The notes beneath the pieces were generated by a model. That model was not told the DNA's origin. It did not search any database and was given only the letters and a program-made list of their open reading frames with translations. DNA of 33,012 nucleotides from Lachnospiraceae bacterium. GTDB lineage: Bacteria; Bacillota; Clostridia; Lachnospirales; Lachnospiraceae. Where the stretch lies: assembly GCA_900766915.1 (NCBI GenBank), contig CAAFXE010000031.1, forward strand, positions 1-33,012, written 5' to 3'. Both the position numbers and the translations under genes were made by a program. Positions 8,242 through 16,166 of the stretch are shown piece after piece (the stretch's first letter is position 1; every line of letters begins with the position of its first letter).

Positions 8242-9159
8242 ATGAGAATTCAGATACCGGTTATTTTTTATCATGTGGGAAATCAACAGTATCTAAAAAC
8301 TGCCATAAGGCAATGTAAGAAATATAATGAGAATGTCATTCTTTTAGGGGATGAATCTAACAGAAAAATGGCAGAAGAGGAAAACTGCACATGGTTTCTG
8401 GCAAAGTCCTATGATGAAAAAGATCAGTGGAAACATTTTGAAAGTAAATACGTAGGAATGTCAACCAATGATTACCGATTTGAACTGAACTGTTTTCGCA
8501 GATTTTTTGTGATAGCCGAGTTAATGAAAGAGCAGGAAATAGATCAGTTTGTTTATTTAGACAGTGATATTTTGTCTTACGTAAATTTCAGTTCATTAGA
8601 TGAAATGTGGGCAGCAGATTGTGGTATGAGTGTTCCAAAGGAACAGAGCCATTATGGTTGGGTAGCTAATTGTGGTATTTCTTTTTGGAACAAAAAATCG
8701 TTAACTTCTTTTTTGAGTTACTGTATAGATATTTATGAAAATCATATAGATGTGCTTGAAGAAAAATGGAATTATCATAGGAAGAACCATATTGATGGTG
8801 GTATCTGTGACATGACACTGCAGTATTTATGGTATAAGAACGATCAGACATGTAGTAAGATAAATCTGGTAGATCGGGAAAACGGGTTATCGGGAGTCAT
8901 GGATTTTAATGTGAATTTACCTATGAATTGCTATAAAAACGAGTATCTGATGAATGAACTGGTTCACATAAAGAAAATTTCTTTTAAAAATGGTCAACCA
9001 TATTTGAACCCAAAAGACGGTGTAAAGGTGCCGGTTTTTGCCATTCATTTTTTAGGACCTTCAAAACAATATATGAAGTCGTATGAGAAGAAAAACTCTC
9101 TCAGACTTAACGATTACATTATTTGCTATTTAAAAAAAGTAAAGTCATTAAAAAAATAG
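8242..9159 (+). CDS. Glycosyltransferase-like protein (GT8/GT-A-like)
   Basis: 305 residues, with no signal peptide or clear membrane helix. An N-terminal nucleotide-sugar-type fold is followed by DSD at 107-109 in VYLDSDILSY, the metal/nucleotide-diphosphate motif of GT-A enzymes, and later WVANCGISFWN near the centre. I infer a cytosolic sugar transferase acting on an intermediate of the same glycan; donor and acceptor are unknown. The ATG at 8242 has AGGGGAAAAGG just upstream and is preferred to an in-frame GTG at 8191, which would overhang the gap after the previous gene without a clear ribosome binding site. Confidence 0.65.
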   Translation: MRIQIPVIFYHVGNQQYLKTAIRQCKKYNENVILLGDESNRKMAEEENCTWFLAKSYDEKDQWKHFESKYVGMSTNDYRFELNCFRRFFVIAELMKEQEIDQFVYLDSDILSYVNFSSLDEMWAADCGMSVPKEQSHYGWVANCGISFWNKKSLTSFLSYCIDIYENHIDVLEEKWNYHRKNHIDGGICDMTLQYLWYKNDQTCSKINLVDRENGLSGVMDFNVNLPMNCYKNEYLMNELVHIKKISFKNGQPYLNPKDGVKVPVFAIHFLGPSKQYMKSYEKKNSLRLNDYIICYLKKVKSLKK

Positions 9160-9168
9160 AGGGATGCC

Positions 9169-10665
9169 ATGTTATTTAATTCGATTGAATTTTTAATCTT
9201 TTTTCCAATCGTGTTACTTGTGTATTTTTTTATTCCAAACAAGATTAAACACCTTTGGCTGTTACTTGCAAGTTATTACTTCTATATGTGTTGGAATGCA
9301 AAGTATTTGTTGTTGATTTTGTTTTCAACGTTGATTACATATATCAGTGGATTATTGATTGAAAAAGTAAAAAAATGTCCATGGGATGAGCATCAAAAGG
9401 AAAAATATAAAAAGCTGGTGGTAGCAGCGAGTTTTTTGCTTAACTTGTTTATACTGTTTTACTTTAAATATTTTAATTTTGCATTATCGATATTCTCAAA
9501 AGCACTTGCATGCATCCATGTTCAGTTAAATGCGCCTTCATTTGATATTTTACTCCCTGTTGGAATTTCTTTTTATACATTCCAGGCTCTGAGCTATACC
9601 ATGGATGTATATAGAGATGAAATTTATGCGGAAAAGAATTTTTTCAGATACGCTTTATTTGTATCATTTTTTCCACAATTAGTTGCAGGTCCGATAGAAC
9701 GAAGTAAAAATCTTTTAAAGCAATTAGCAGTTCCTCACAAATTTAATTATGAAATGGCAAGAAAAGGCTTGTTGATTATGCTTTGGGGATTCTTTTTAAA
9801 AATTGTTCTTGCAGATCGCATCGCCTTATTTGTAGATACAGTATATGGGGATCATGTAACATTCTCTGGATGGTATTTAATTGTAGCCACGGTATTATTT
9901 GCATTCCAAATTTATTGTGATTTTGCAGGTTACTCTACCATTGCCATAGGGGCAGCAAAGTTTTTGGGAATCCAGTTGATGGAGAACTTTGACGCTCCAT
10001 ACTTATCGACTTCTGTTACAGACTTTTGGAGAAAATGGCATATCTCATTAACTTCATGGTTTAAAGACTATTTATATATTCCTCTGGGAGGAAGTCGTAA
10101 GGGAACCATTAGAAAGTATATTAATAAAATGGTTGTATTCTTAGTAAGCGGTCTGTGGCATGGAGCAAGCATTTCCTTTGTTGTATGGGGTGGTTTGAAC
10201 GGTTTATATCAGATCTTCGGAGAAATTTTGAAACCTGTGAGAGATGAACTTGTTACGATTTTAGAGCTAAATAGGCAATCTTTTGCGCATAAGCTTTTAC
10301 AGATGATTGGTACATTTGTTCTGATAGATTTTTCGTGGATATTTTTTAGAGCGAATGGGTTTATGGATGCACTTTCTATCATAAAGACCATGTTCACAGA
10401 ACAAAATCCATGGATTTTGTTTGACGGTTCTATATACAATTGTGGACTGGATGATAAAAACTTTCGTTTGGTGATAGTCTGCATCGGGATTCTGATCTTT
10501 GCAGATTTTTGCAAACATAAAGGAATTAGAATCCACGAAGTGATCCTGGGACAAGATTGGTGGTTTCTCTGGTTATTTATTGCATTTTCTGTGAGTGCAA
10601 TCCTGCTCTTTGGTATGTGGGGACCATATTTTCAGCAGGCGAACTTTATTTATTTTCAGTTTTAG
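9169..10665 (+). CDS. MBOAT family membrane O-acyltransferase (AlgI/DltB type)
   Basis: 498 residues with about eleven hydrophobic segments and the classic start MLFNSIEFLIFFPIVLL. Conserved blocks are FPQLVAGPIERS (about 168-179), DFWRKWHISLTSWFKDYLYIPLGG (about 285-308) and SGLWHGAS with the invariant His at 331. H291 is a second conserved His. Members pass acyl groups, often acetyl, across the membrane to an extracellular partner that places them on polysaccharides or teichoic acids. The next gene begins 11 nt downstream and encodes an SGNH protein, the usual partner. Here the pair probably O-acylates the glycan made by this locus. Confidence 0.93.
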   Translation: MLFNSIEFLIFFPIVLLVYFFIPNKIKHLWLLLASYYFYMCWNAKYLLLILFSTLITYISGLLIEKVKKCPWDEHQKEKYKKLVVAASFLLNLFILFYFKYFNFALSIFSKALACIHVQLNAPSFDILLPVGISFYTFQALSYTMDVYRDEIYAEKNFFRYALFVSFFPQLVAGPIERSKNLLKQLAVPHKFNYEMARKGLLIMLWGFFLKIVLADRIALFVDTVYGDHVTFSGWYLIVATVLFAFQIYCDFAGYSTIAIGAAKFLGIQLMENFDAPYLSTSVTDFWRKWHISLTSWFKDYLYIPLGGSRKGTIRKYINKMVVFLVSGLWHGASISFVVWGGLNGLYQIFGEILKPVRDELVTILELNRQSFAHKLLQMIGTFVLIDFSWIFFRANGFMDALSIIKTMFTEQNPWILFDGSIYNCGLDDKNFRLVIVCIGILIFADFCKHKGIRIHEVILGQDWWFLWLFIAFSVSAILLFGMWGPYFQQANFIYFQF

Positions 10666-10676
10666 GAGGAAGTGTG

Positions 10677-11645
10677 ATGAAAACAGCAAAAAGGTTCATT
10701 GGATGCATTGTTACACTTGCTCTAATCATTGGAAGTGTTCATTACCTGGGAAATGTGGTACGTCCAATAGATACAGATATTGCCATTGAATCTGTGGATA
10801 CATTTCATCGTTTACCAAATAATTCTTTAGAGGTCATTGGATATGGTTCCAGCCATATGTGGCGCGGATTGGATGCCATAGAAATGTATGAAAAATATGG
10901 AATTGGTGCGTACAATTATGGGTGTAATTGGCAGCATATGAATACAACGGCATTGTTTGTGAAGGATTCTCTTCGAACACAGTCTCCTAAAGTAATTCTG
11001 ATAGAAACATTTAATGTGAATAGTATTTTAATTGATACAGATATTAATGGAGAGATTTATTATACCAGAGGAATTAGTGATTTTGAAGGAAAGAGAGATT
11101 ATCTAAAGCAATGCTTTCAAGATAATTTGGAAGGTTATCTCTCCTATTATATGCCGTTATGTGCGTTCCATGATAATTGGATAGACTTAAAAAAGGCAAG
11201 TTTTCGTGATCCTTCAAAGGGGATCGGCTTTTTTGATACAATGGGATATATGTCGTCAGATGCGGTCTGCCCGATTACAATTGGAGATCCTTCTACCTTT
11301 GACCAAAAAGAATTAAGTGGGTATGCACTGGAAATCCTTGATGATCTTGTTCAAGTTTGTAAGGAGCGTAACATAGATATTATTTTCTATACCGCTCCAT
11401 GGGAGGGTGAATATGAGTATGGAGACGCCGTGGAAAAATATGCAGAGGAGAATGGATGCAAGTATTTTAATATGTTTGAACTTGTGGAGGAAGTCGGATT
11501 GGATGGAAATACCGATTTTAGTGATGCAGGACATTTAAATGATAATGGTTCTGTAAAAGTTGCCGATTATCTTGGAAAGTATATTGTTGAAAATTATGAT
11601 GTGACAGACATGCGTACGGTAGCGGATAATTTATGGAATAGATAG
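10677..11645 (+). CDS. SGNH-type acyl-transfer partner of MBOAT (DltD/AlgJ-like)
   Basis: 322 residues with an N-terminal membrane anchor or uncleaved signal (about 6-26) and an extracytoplasmic SGNH domain. The nucleophile motif is GSSHMWRG (Ser near 58-59), and the C-terminal Asp/His pair is D283/H286 in SDAGHLN. AGGAGGA at 10664-10670 overlaps the MBOAT stop and sits 6 nt from the ATG at 10677, fixing this start over longer in-frame forms that begin inside the MBOAT gene. Such proteins take the acyl group delivered by the MBOAT channel and transfer it to the polymer at the outer face. Confidence 0.82.
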   Translation: MKTAKRFIGCIVTLALIIGSVHYLGNVVRPIDTDIAIESVDTFHRLPNNSLEVIGYGSSHMWRGLDAIEMYEKYGIGAYNYGCNWQHMNTTALFVKDSLRTQSPKVILIETFNVNSILIDTDINGEIYYTRGISDFEGKRDYLKQCFQDNLEGYLSYYMPLCAFHDNWIDLKKASFRDPSKGIGFFDTMGYMSSDAVCPITIGDPSTFDQKELSGYALEILDDLVQVCKERNIDIIFYTAPWEGEYEYGDAVEKYAEENGCKYFNMFELVEEVGLDGNTDFSDAGHLNDNGSVKVADYLGKYIVENYDVTDMRTVADNLWNR

Positions 11646-11669
11646 TTTGTTGAGGCGGTGATATAAATT

Positions 11670-12869
11670 ATGCAGACAAAACACAATAATAAATCAGAAA
11701 AAACAATTTTCTCGCTCTTGTTAGGGGTGCTAGTGATATTAGTTATCGGGGCGACAGTGCTGCTGTTACAGGTTTCGAACCTGAAAAAAGGCATGAAACC
11801 ACAACTGGATGCCATGAGTGATGTAAATGGAGAGGAGAGTATATCGGAAGAAGAAATTCAGATTTATCTTCCCGAAACCTACTACGCAGCTACCGGTCTC
11901 ACCATGGAAATTTACAATAGCCAGATCACAAACAAGTGTAGCTATATTACCAGGTACAATGTACTTTGGACATGCGACATCGGGGAAAGTCTGGAAAGAA
12001 AATATTCCCTGACAGCCACAGAGGAAATGTTGGGTGACCATGAATTAAAGGTGGCTGTCTATGACAATGCGTTGAATCTACTGGCAGAAAAGACCTGTAC
12101 TTTGAAAGTGGTGGAGGGTACCTTAAAGGAAGGATTTTCTTTATTGGAGATTGGTGACAGTTTATCCTGTAATGGTATGCTCTATCGCAGATTGCAGGGG
12201 CTGGCAGAGGATCAGCTTACATTCCAGGGAACAAGAAGTATTGATGGATTTCTGATGGAAGGTCGTATCGCTTTTTCAGCAAATGATTATTTAAATGATA
12301 CACCGTATCATCTGGATGAGGGGGAAGAGTGTCATCCATTCTACAATCCGGGTACAGAGACCTTTGACTGGACCTATTACAGGGAGACTACAGGATTTTA
12401 TCCGGATGTTGTGCAGATTTTCCTTGGTACAAATAATGTACAGGCTGGGGAATCCAATGCAGATGACATTGTGAAGATTGTAGATGCCATCCGTGCAGAC
12501 GATGTGATGACACCAATCTATGTGGTAAACACCATTTATCAGGGTGGGCAGAACGGTCTTGGTTCCTGGAAAACAAAGCATGGGGAATATCTTTCCAAGG
12601 GCTGGAATAAGCAGGAACAGGATTTGGCAGTATTTAACCTGATGGTGGATTTATCAGAAAAACTGGAAGATTATGAAGATGTCTATCTGGTGCCTGCCGG
12701 AATCAGTATGGACAGTGAATATAACTATGAGAGCACAGAGGTTTCTGTAAATCCATACAATAATGCCACAGAAAAATATGAGACCGATCCGGTACACCCG
12801 GGCAAAGCGGGATATTATCAGATCGCAGATGTGATGTTTAGTACTTTCTGTGGTACGAGAAACCAGTAA
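11670..12869 (+). CDS. Membrane-anchored SGNH/GDSL hydrolase
   Basis: 399 residues: one N-terminal membrane helix (about 13-35), a beta-rich region of about 60-150, then an SGNH/GDSL domain. Block I is LEIGDSLS with Ser164, block III is FLGTNNVQ (253-256), and block V is DPVHPGKAG with D373/H376. This is an extracellular esterase or acyltransferase likely to act on the acylated glycan. It is not obviously a duplicate of the preceding SGNH protein, since the motif sequences differ. It is the last gene before a strong terminator, and GGCGGTGATATAAATT precedes the ATG. Confidence 0.85.
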   Translation: MQTKHNNKSEKTIFSLLLGVLVILVIGATVLLLQVSNLKKGMKPQLDAMSDVNGEESISEEEIQIYLPETYYAATGLTMEIYNSQITNKCSYITRYNVLWTCDIGESLERKYSLTATEEMLGDHELKVAVYDNALNLLAEKTCTLKVVEGTLKEGFSLLEIGDSLSCNGMLYRRLQGLAEDQLTFQGTRSIDGFLMEGRIAFSANDYLNDTPYHLDEGEECHPFYNPGTETFDWTYYRETTGFYPDVVQIFLGTNNVQAGESNADDIVKIVDAIRADDVMTPIYVVNTIYQGGQNGLGSWKTKHGEYLSKGWNKQEQDLAVFNLMVDLSEKLEDYEDVYLVPAGISMDSEYNYESTEVSVNPYNNATEKYETDPVHPGKAGYYQIADVMFSTFCGTRNQ

Positions 12870-12875
12870 AGTATT

Positions 12876-12924
12876 TATAACTGTTCAGGCACGATGGAAA
12901 GTACTGAACAGTTATATTTTTCTT
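12876..12924 (+). terminator. Rho-independent terminator with perfect 13-bp stem
   Basis: The arms at 12876-12888 and 12904-12916 are perfect complements (TATAACTGTTCAG and its reverse complement), with a 15-nt loop followed by TTTTTCTT. It closes the glycan operon after the second SGNH gene. The upper stem GTTCAG...CTGAAC recurs at two further places in the window. Confidence 0.85.
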
Positions 12925-12941
12925 AGAAAAGGGATAGAGAT

Positions 12942-14390
12942 ATGAAACAAAAAAACAGACAGATCTTATTGTGGGGTGTTCTCATTTTGACAGTGGCAAG
13001 CATCATACCGCTGCTCATGATTTCTCTCTATAATCATCCATCAGCAGACGATTTCGCCTATGCGGCAGAGACACACATGGTATGGAAGTCGACGAGGAAT
13101 ATGTTTCTTGTACTGAAACAGGCGGTTGCCACCTCTGTGAAATATTGGAATCGTTGGCAAGGGCTTTATACATCAGCTTTTTTGCTGGCACTGGAGCCTG
13201 GAATTTTTGGAGAGCAGTACTATCGGATCACAGGATTTTTGACTGTTGGAACTATTGTAGTTAGTAATTTGATATTCAGTTTTTACATTTTACATAAACG
13301 TCTTGGTACTGATAAGCTCTCGGTCCTGACTCTTGGAATGTTGATTTCTTTCCTGATGCTTCAGTGGATGCCATCCACCGTAGAGGGACTGTACTGGTAT
13401 AACGGAGCTGTCAATTACACATTCTTTTTTGGTCTGTTATTGTTACTTATTTGCGTTGTGATTGATCTGTGTAAGGAACAGAGCAAACATGCAGTGTTTG
13501 GAAAAACTGTTTTAGGAATTCTTTTGGCGGTTTTATTATCCGGGGGAAATCATGTAACTGCATTTGCAGGGCTTCTTGCAGTATCAGGTATTTGCCTTTT
13601 TTGCTTTTGTAATGAGAAGAAACAATATGCCGGAAGAGTTCTCATCGTTCTGACATTTGAGGTCGCAGGATTTTTGGTAAATGTCCTGTCCCCGGGGACC
13701 AGAGTCAGGTCAGATGCATTTGAAGAATCCAGGGGTGTAGTATGGACGGTCTGGAATGCACTGCAGTATCTTTTGGAACGCATGAACAGCTGGATTGGAC
13801 TTGCCCTTTTGGTAAGTATTGTAATCATGCTGCCTGTAATCTTTTCCTGCGTGGGAAAAATAAGGGATGAGAAAAGATTTTATTTTCCATATCCGCTGCT
13901 GGTGTTTGCAGCAAGTGTAGGCTTTCTTACCGCAATGTGCTGTCCGTCTTATTATGCCATGGGAGTGATCGGTGCCGGAAGACTGGTGAATGTGGTATAT
14001 TTTGCTTTTGTGCTTTTGGTATACATCAATGTATTTTATGTTTGCGGCTGGCTTTGTGGAAAGATGAGCTTTAGAGGAACGGTGGGAGATGTCAGTCATA
14101 TCCTTACTGTTTTCCTGCTGTGTTTTGGAATGATCGCAGGATGCTGCCGGGACTCTGCCGGATATATCGCATGGAAATCCGTGAGCAGCGGAGAAGCATT
14201 GGCCTACTCCCTGGAAGCAGATGCCAGATATAATCTCTATATCCGGTCAGCCGATCAGGATGTAGAGGTAGAACCATTTTCCTTCTATCCTCAGCTTTTA
14301 TATTATGACGATATCACAGAAGATCCCGAAGATTGGAGAAATTTACAGGTCGAGGGATATTACGAATTAAACAGTGTTGTGAAGAAGTAG
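12942..14390 (+). CDS. Polytopic membrane protein (DUF6056-like / GT-C-like)
   Basis: 482 residues with an N-terminal helix (about 9-29), then HPSADDFAYAAE (32-43) and about ten more hydrophobic segments. The C-terminal part is a short soluble extracytoplasmic domain. The SADDFxY motif after the first helix is characteristic of a family of uncharacterised bacterial membrane proteins (DUF6056, as I recall it) that resemble GT-C glycosyltransferases, and it parallels DADDWAYI in the 6690-8186 protein. It sits alone between two terminators. No clear promoter is visible, so it may depend on read-through. A role in adding sugars or other groups to surface polymer is an inference. Confidence 0.7.
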   Translation: MKQKNRQILLWGVLILTVASIIPLLMISLYNHPSADDFAYAAETHMVWKSTRNMFLVLKQAVATSVKYWNRWQGLYTSAFLLALEPGIFGEQYYRITGFLTVGTIVVSNLIFSFYILHKRLGTDKLSVLTLGMLISFLMLQWMPSTVEGLYWYNGAVNYTFFFGLLLLLICVVIDLCKEQSKHAVFGKTVLGILLAVLLSGGNHVTAFAGLLAVSGICLFCFCNEKKQYAGRVLIVLTFEVAGFLVNVLSPGTRVRSDAFEESRGVVWTVWNALQYLLERMNSWIGLALLVSIVIMLPVIFSCVGKIRDEKRFYFPYPLLVFAASVGFLTAMCCPSYYAMGVIGAGRLVNVVYFAFVLLVYINVFYVCGWLCGKMSFRGTVGDVSHILTVFLLCFGMIAGCCRDSAGYIAWKSVSSGEALAYSLEADARYNLYIRSADQDVEVEPFSFYPQLLYYDDITEDPEDWRNLQVEGYYELNSVVKK

Positions 14391-14442
14391 AACACAAGTT
14401 AGTAGCTTATTAGTAGAATTTACATGGTTGATATTTGAAAAC

Positions 14443-14522
14443 AGCCCCCATCCACTCTTGTAAAGATAAGCTTGAGGTCAAGCGAAGCCTCGAGGCGTTC
14501 TTAATAAGAGTTGGTGGGGGCT
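14443..14522. terminator. Bidirectional, branched transcription terminator between convergent genes
   Basis: An outer stem of 17 bp with two mismatches (14443-14459 with 14506-14522, GC-rich core CCCCC/GGGGG) encloses two further hairpins. These are GCTTG-aggt-CAAGC at 14470-14483 and the palindrome GCCTCGAGGC at 14487-14496. T-rich sequence follows on the minus strand and an AT-rich tract on the plus strand, so it can serve both flanking genes. The three-branch shape is unusual for a simple terminator. Confidence 0.75.
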
Positions 14523-14529
14523 ATATTAA

Positions 14530-15951
14530 TTAATCCTTGTAGATTGTGAAGCTATCAATCTCATTCCAGGTATCTGCATCATAAGTGGTAATCGTAAAGC
14601 TGTTGTCGGTCACATGCGCTTTACTTAACTGCGGTACACCATTCTGTACGGATTTTGCAGCCCATGGGTATGGACCGTCAGCGTCTCTTAAGAGTGCATT
14701 GGTAGCGCTGCCAAATATGATATACAGAGGATCCTCCGGATTATGAAATTCATCTGCAGGCTCCTGATCCAGTCTTGGGTCACAATCCTGGTCCAGAAAA
14801 TAACTTCTGGTGTATAAGTGATCGTGTCCGCTAAGGAAGAGGTCAATATCAAAGTTTTCTGCCATGTATCCAAAGGTATAACGGATATCCTCACGCTGTC
14901 CCTGGTATTTTTCCACAACAGTGGCAGGTGAATAGTGACTTACGACAACCCTCCATTTCACATCCGGATTTTTCTCAATGGTTTCGGCAAGGAACTGTTC
15001 GTGGACATCTTTCTCCATTGAAGTGCTTGTATTAATGACCATAAAAAGCACATTTCCTCTGACAAACCAGTAGTCACCGTCATTCCCCTGTGAGTTGCCT
15101 AAAGAACTCAAATTGGGAAGTGAGAAATGCTCTCCAAAGTAACCGGAACCCACATCATGATTTCCCATCACAGGTATCATTGGGGTGGAATATAGTACAG
15201 AGTTGTCCAGATAGTAGTCATAAAATTTTGGCACATCCGGTTTGGCTACCTGATCTCCTGTTACAAGTAAAAATTCAGATTCCGGAATCTGTGTTTTCAT
15301 TCTGTTTAATACCACTCGCCAGATGCTTCTGTGACTGTCGTGGACATCCTCATCTCCCAGTCCGATTTCCGGATCTCCCGCAATGGTAAACGTAAAATCT
15401 GTAGATTCGAAATCCGGTGTCTCATAGGTATAAGATGGAGAACTGGATGATCCATTTTTTACAGTATAGGTATAAACGGTGTTTGGTTCCAATCCGGAAA
15501 CCAGAGCACTGTTTCGGTAATATCCGGGCACTGCACTGCTCGGAGTAGTTGTTGCTTTGGCTGTAATACCGGAAAAAACACCATCCGTGTCAAAGGATAC
15601 ACTTCCTTTGGAGCCGGATTTGGAAAACCAGGTGACATAGAGTTCATTCGCATGGTTTCCTAATTGGATACTTAAGTTTTTTATTTCACCGTCCGCTTCC
15701 AATACAGGCTGATCAGAATTATAATCGTGAAGTTCTGACCAGTAAGGATAGGCTGGCTCCTCCCCTGATTCAACAGGTTCTTCAACAGGTGTTTCTGCAG
15801 AAGTCTCTCCAACAGTTGGAGTATCATTGCTGGTTTCTTCTACAACTGTATCCGGGACAGTGACTGGTTCTGTAGTTTCTTTTCCACATCCCATAATGCC
15901 CAGTATACAAAATGTAAGAATACACCACAATATTACAAAATTTTTTTTCAT
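14530..15951 (-). CDS. Metallophosphoesterase lipoprotein (purple acid phosphatase-like)
   Basis: 473 residues. A signal peptide ends in lipobox GIMGC, giving a lipidated Cys22. A Glu/Thr/Pro-rich linker covers about 25-68, a fibronectin-III-like N domain about 85-180, and the calcineurin-type metallophosphoesterase domain the rest. The metal motifs are in order: GDPE (192-195), GDQ (232-234), GNHD (263-266), H339 in SHYSP and GHDH (375-378). This is an extracellular membrane-tethered phosphatase or phosphodiesterase; the substrate is unknown. AGGAGG lies about 5 nt before the start. It is divergent from the CotH/VTC operon, and the shared regulatory region has Pho-box-like repeats, fitting a phosphate-scavenging role. 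Confidence 0.9.
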   Translation of the reverse strand: MKKNFVILWCILTFCILGIMGCGKETTEPVTVPDTVVEETSNDTPTVGETSAETPVEEPVESGEEPAYPYWSELHDYNSDQPVLEADGEIKNLSIQLGNHANELYVTWFSKSGSKGSVSFDTDGVFSGITAKATTTPSSAVPGYYRNSALVSGLEPNTVYTYTVKNGSSSSPSYTYETPDFESTDFTFTIAGDPEIGLGDEDVHDSHRSIWRVVLNRMKTQIPESEFLLVTGDQVAKPDVPKFYDYYLDNSVLYSTPMIPVMGNHDVGSGYFGEHFSLPNLSSLGNSQGNDGDYWFVRGNVLFMVINTSTSMEKDVHEQFLAETIEKNPDVKWRVVVSHYSPATVVEKYQGQREDIRYTFGYMAENFDIDLFLSGHDHLYTRSYFLDQDCDPRLDQEPADEFHNPEDPLYIIFGSATNALLRDADGPYPWAAKSVQNGVPQLSKAHVTDNSFTITTYDADTWNEIDSFTIYKD

Positions 15952-15969
15952 AGGCTCCTCCTTTTCAAG

Positions 15970-16004
15970 AAAGAAACAAAAGTCATAAACAACTTTGTTT
16001 CTTT
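15970..16004 (-). promoter_or_regulatory. Inverted repeat in the 5' leader of the phosphatase gene
   Basis: AAAGAAACAAAAGT (15970-15983) and ACTTTGTTTCTTT (15992-16004) form a near-perfect stem with an 8-nt loop in the minus-strand leader, between the predicted transcript start and the ribosome binding site. It could be an mRNA-stability hairpin or an operator; no T-run makes it a clear terminator. Confidence 0.4.
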
Positions 16005-16015
16005 AGTTTAACCTA

Positions 16016-16044
16016 ACTGTAACGAAAAAAAAAGTAAATGTCAA
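16016..16044 (-). promoter_or_regulatory. Predicted sigma-A promoter of the phosphatase gene
   Basis: On the minus strand, a perfect TTGACA (16039-16044) is followed after 17 bp by TACAGT (16016-16021, four of six matches to TATAAT). The weak -10 box is consistent with an activator-dependent promoter. The phased repeats lie just upstream of the -35 box. Confidence 0.65.
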
Positions 16045-16056
16045 AGCACTTTGGAG

Positions 16057-16089
16057 AAAGTTAATAAAAAGTTAATGAAAAGTATAAGA
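16057..16089. promoter_or_regulatory. Three 11-bp phased direct repeats, candidate PhoP/OmpR-family operator
   Basis: Units AAAGTTAATAA (16057-16067), AAAGTTAATGA (16068-16078) and AAAGTATAAGA (16079-16089) repeat with an exact 11-bp period. On the minus strand the first two read TTAACT-N5-TTAACT, each one base from the TTAACA-like unit known for Bacillus PhoP boxes. The array lies between the two divergent promoters. Confidence 0.5.
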
Positions 16090-16113
16090 ATTGCTTAAGT
16101 ATTTGCCCCTGCC

Positions 16114-16142
16114 TTGCATTCTGATGATGTGAATGCTATAAT
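16114..16142 (+). promoter_or_regulatory. Predicted sigma-A promoter of the CotH/VTC operon
   Basis: TTGCAT (16114-16119, five of six matches to TTGACA being not fully met but close) is followed after exactly 17 bp by a perfect TATAAT (16137-16142). The transcript would start near 16149, leaving a short leader with GAGG at 16155-16158 before the ATG at 16167. It probably drives the genes up to the terminator at 24478. Confidence 0.75.
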
Positions 16143-16166
16143 AATTCAATATATGAGGAAAAAAAT

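Noticed and set aside
10677..12869. The two SGNH proteins as a recent tandem duplication
   Set aside because: Their catalytic blocks (GSSH versus GDSL), lengths and N-terminal domains differ, so shared family membership is the better explanation.
13710..14099. Long open frame on the minus strand inside the 12942-14390 gene
   Set aside because: It is fully antisense to a well-supported membrane protein, has no ribosome binding site, and its translation looks like no known protein.
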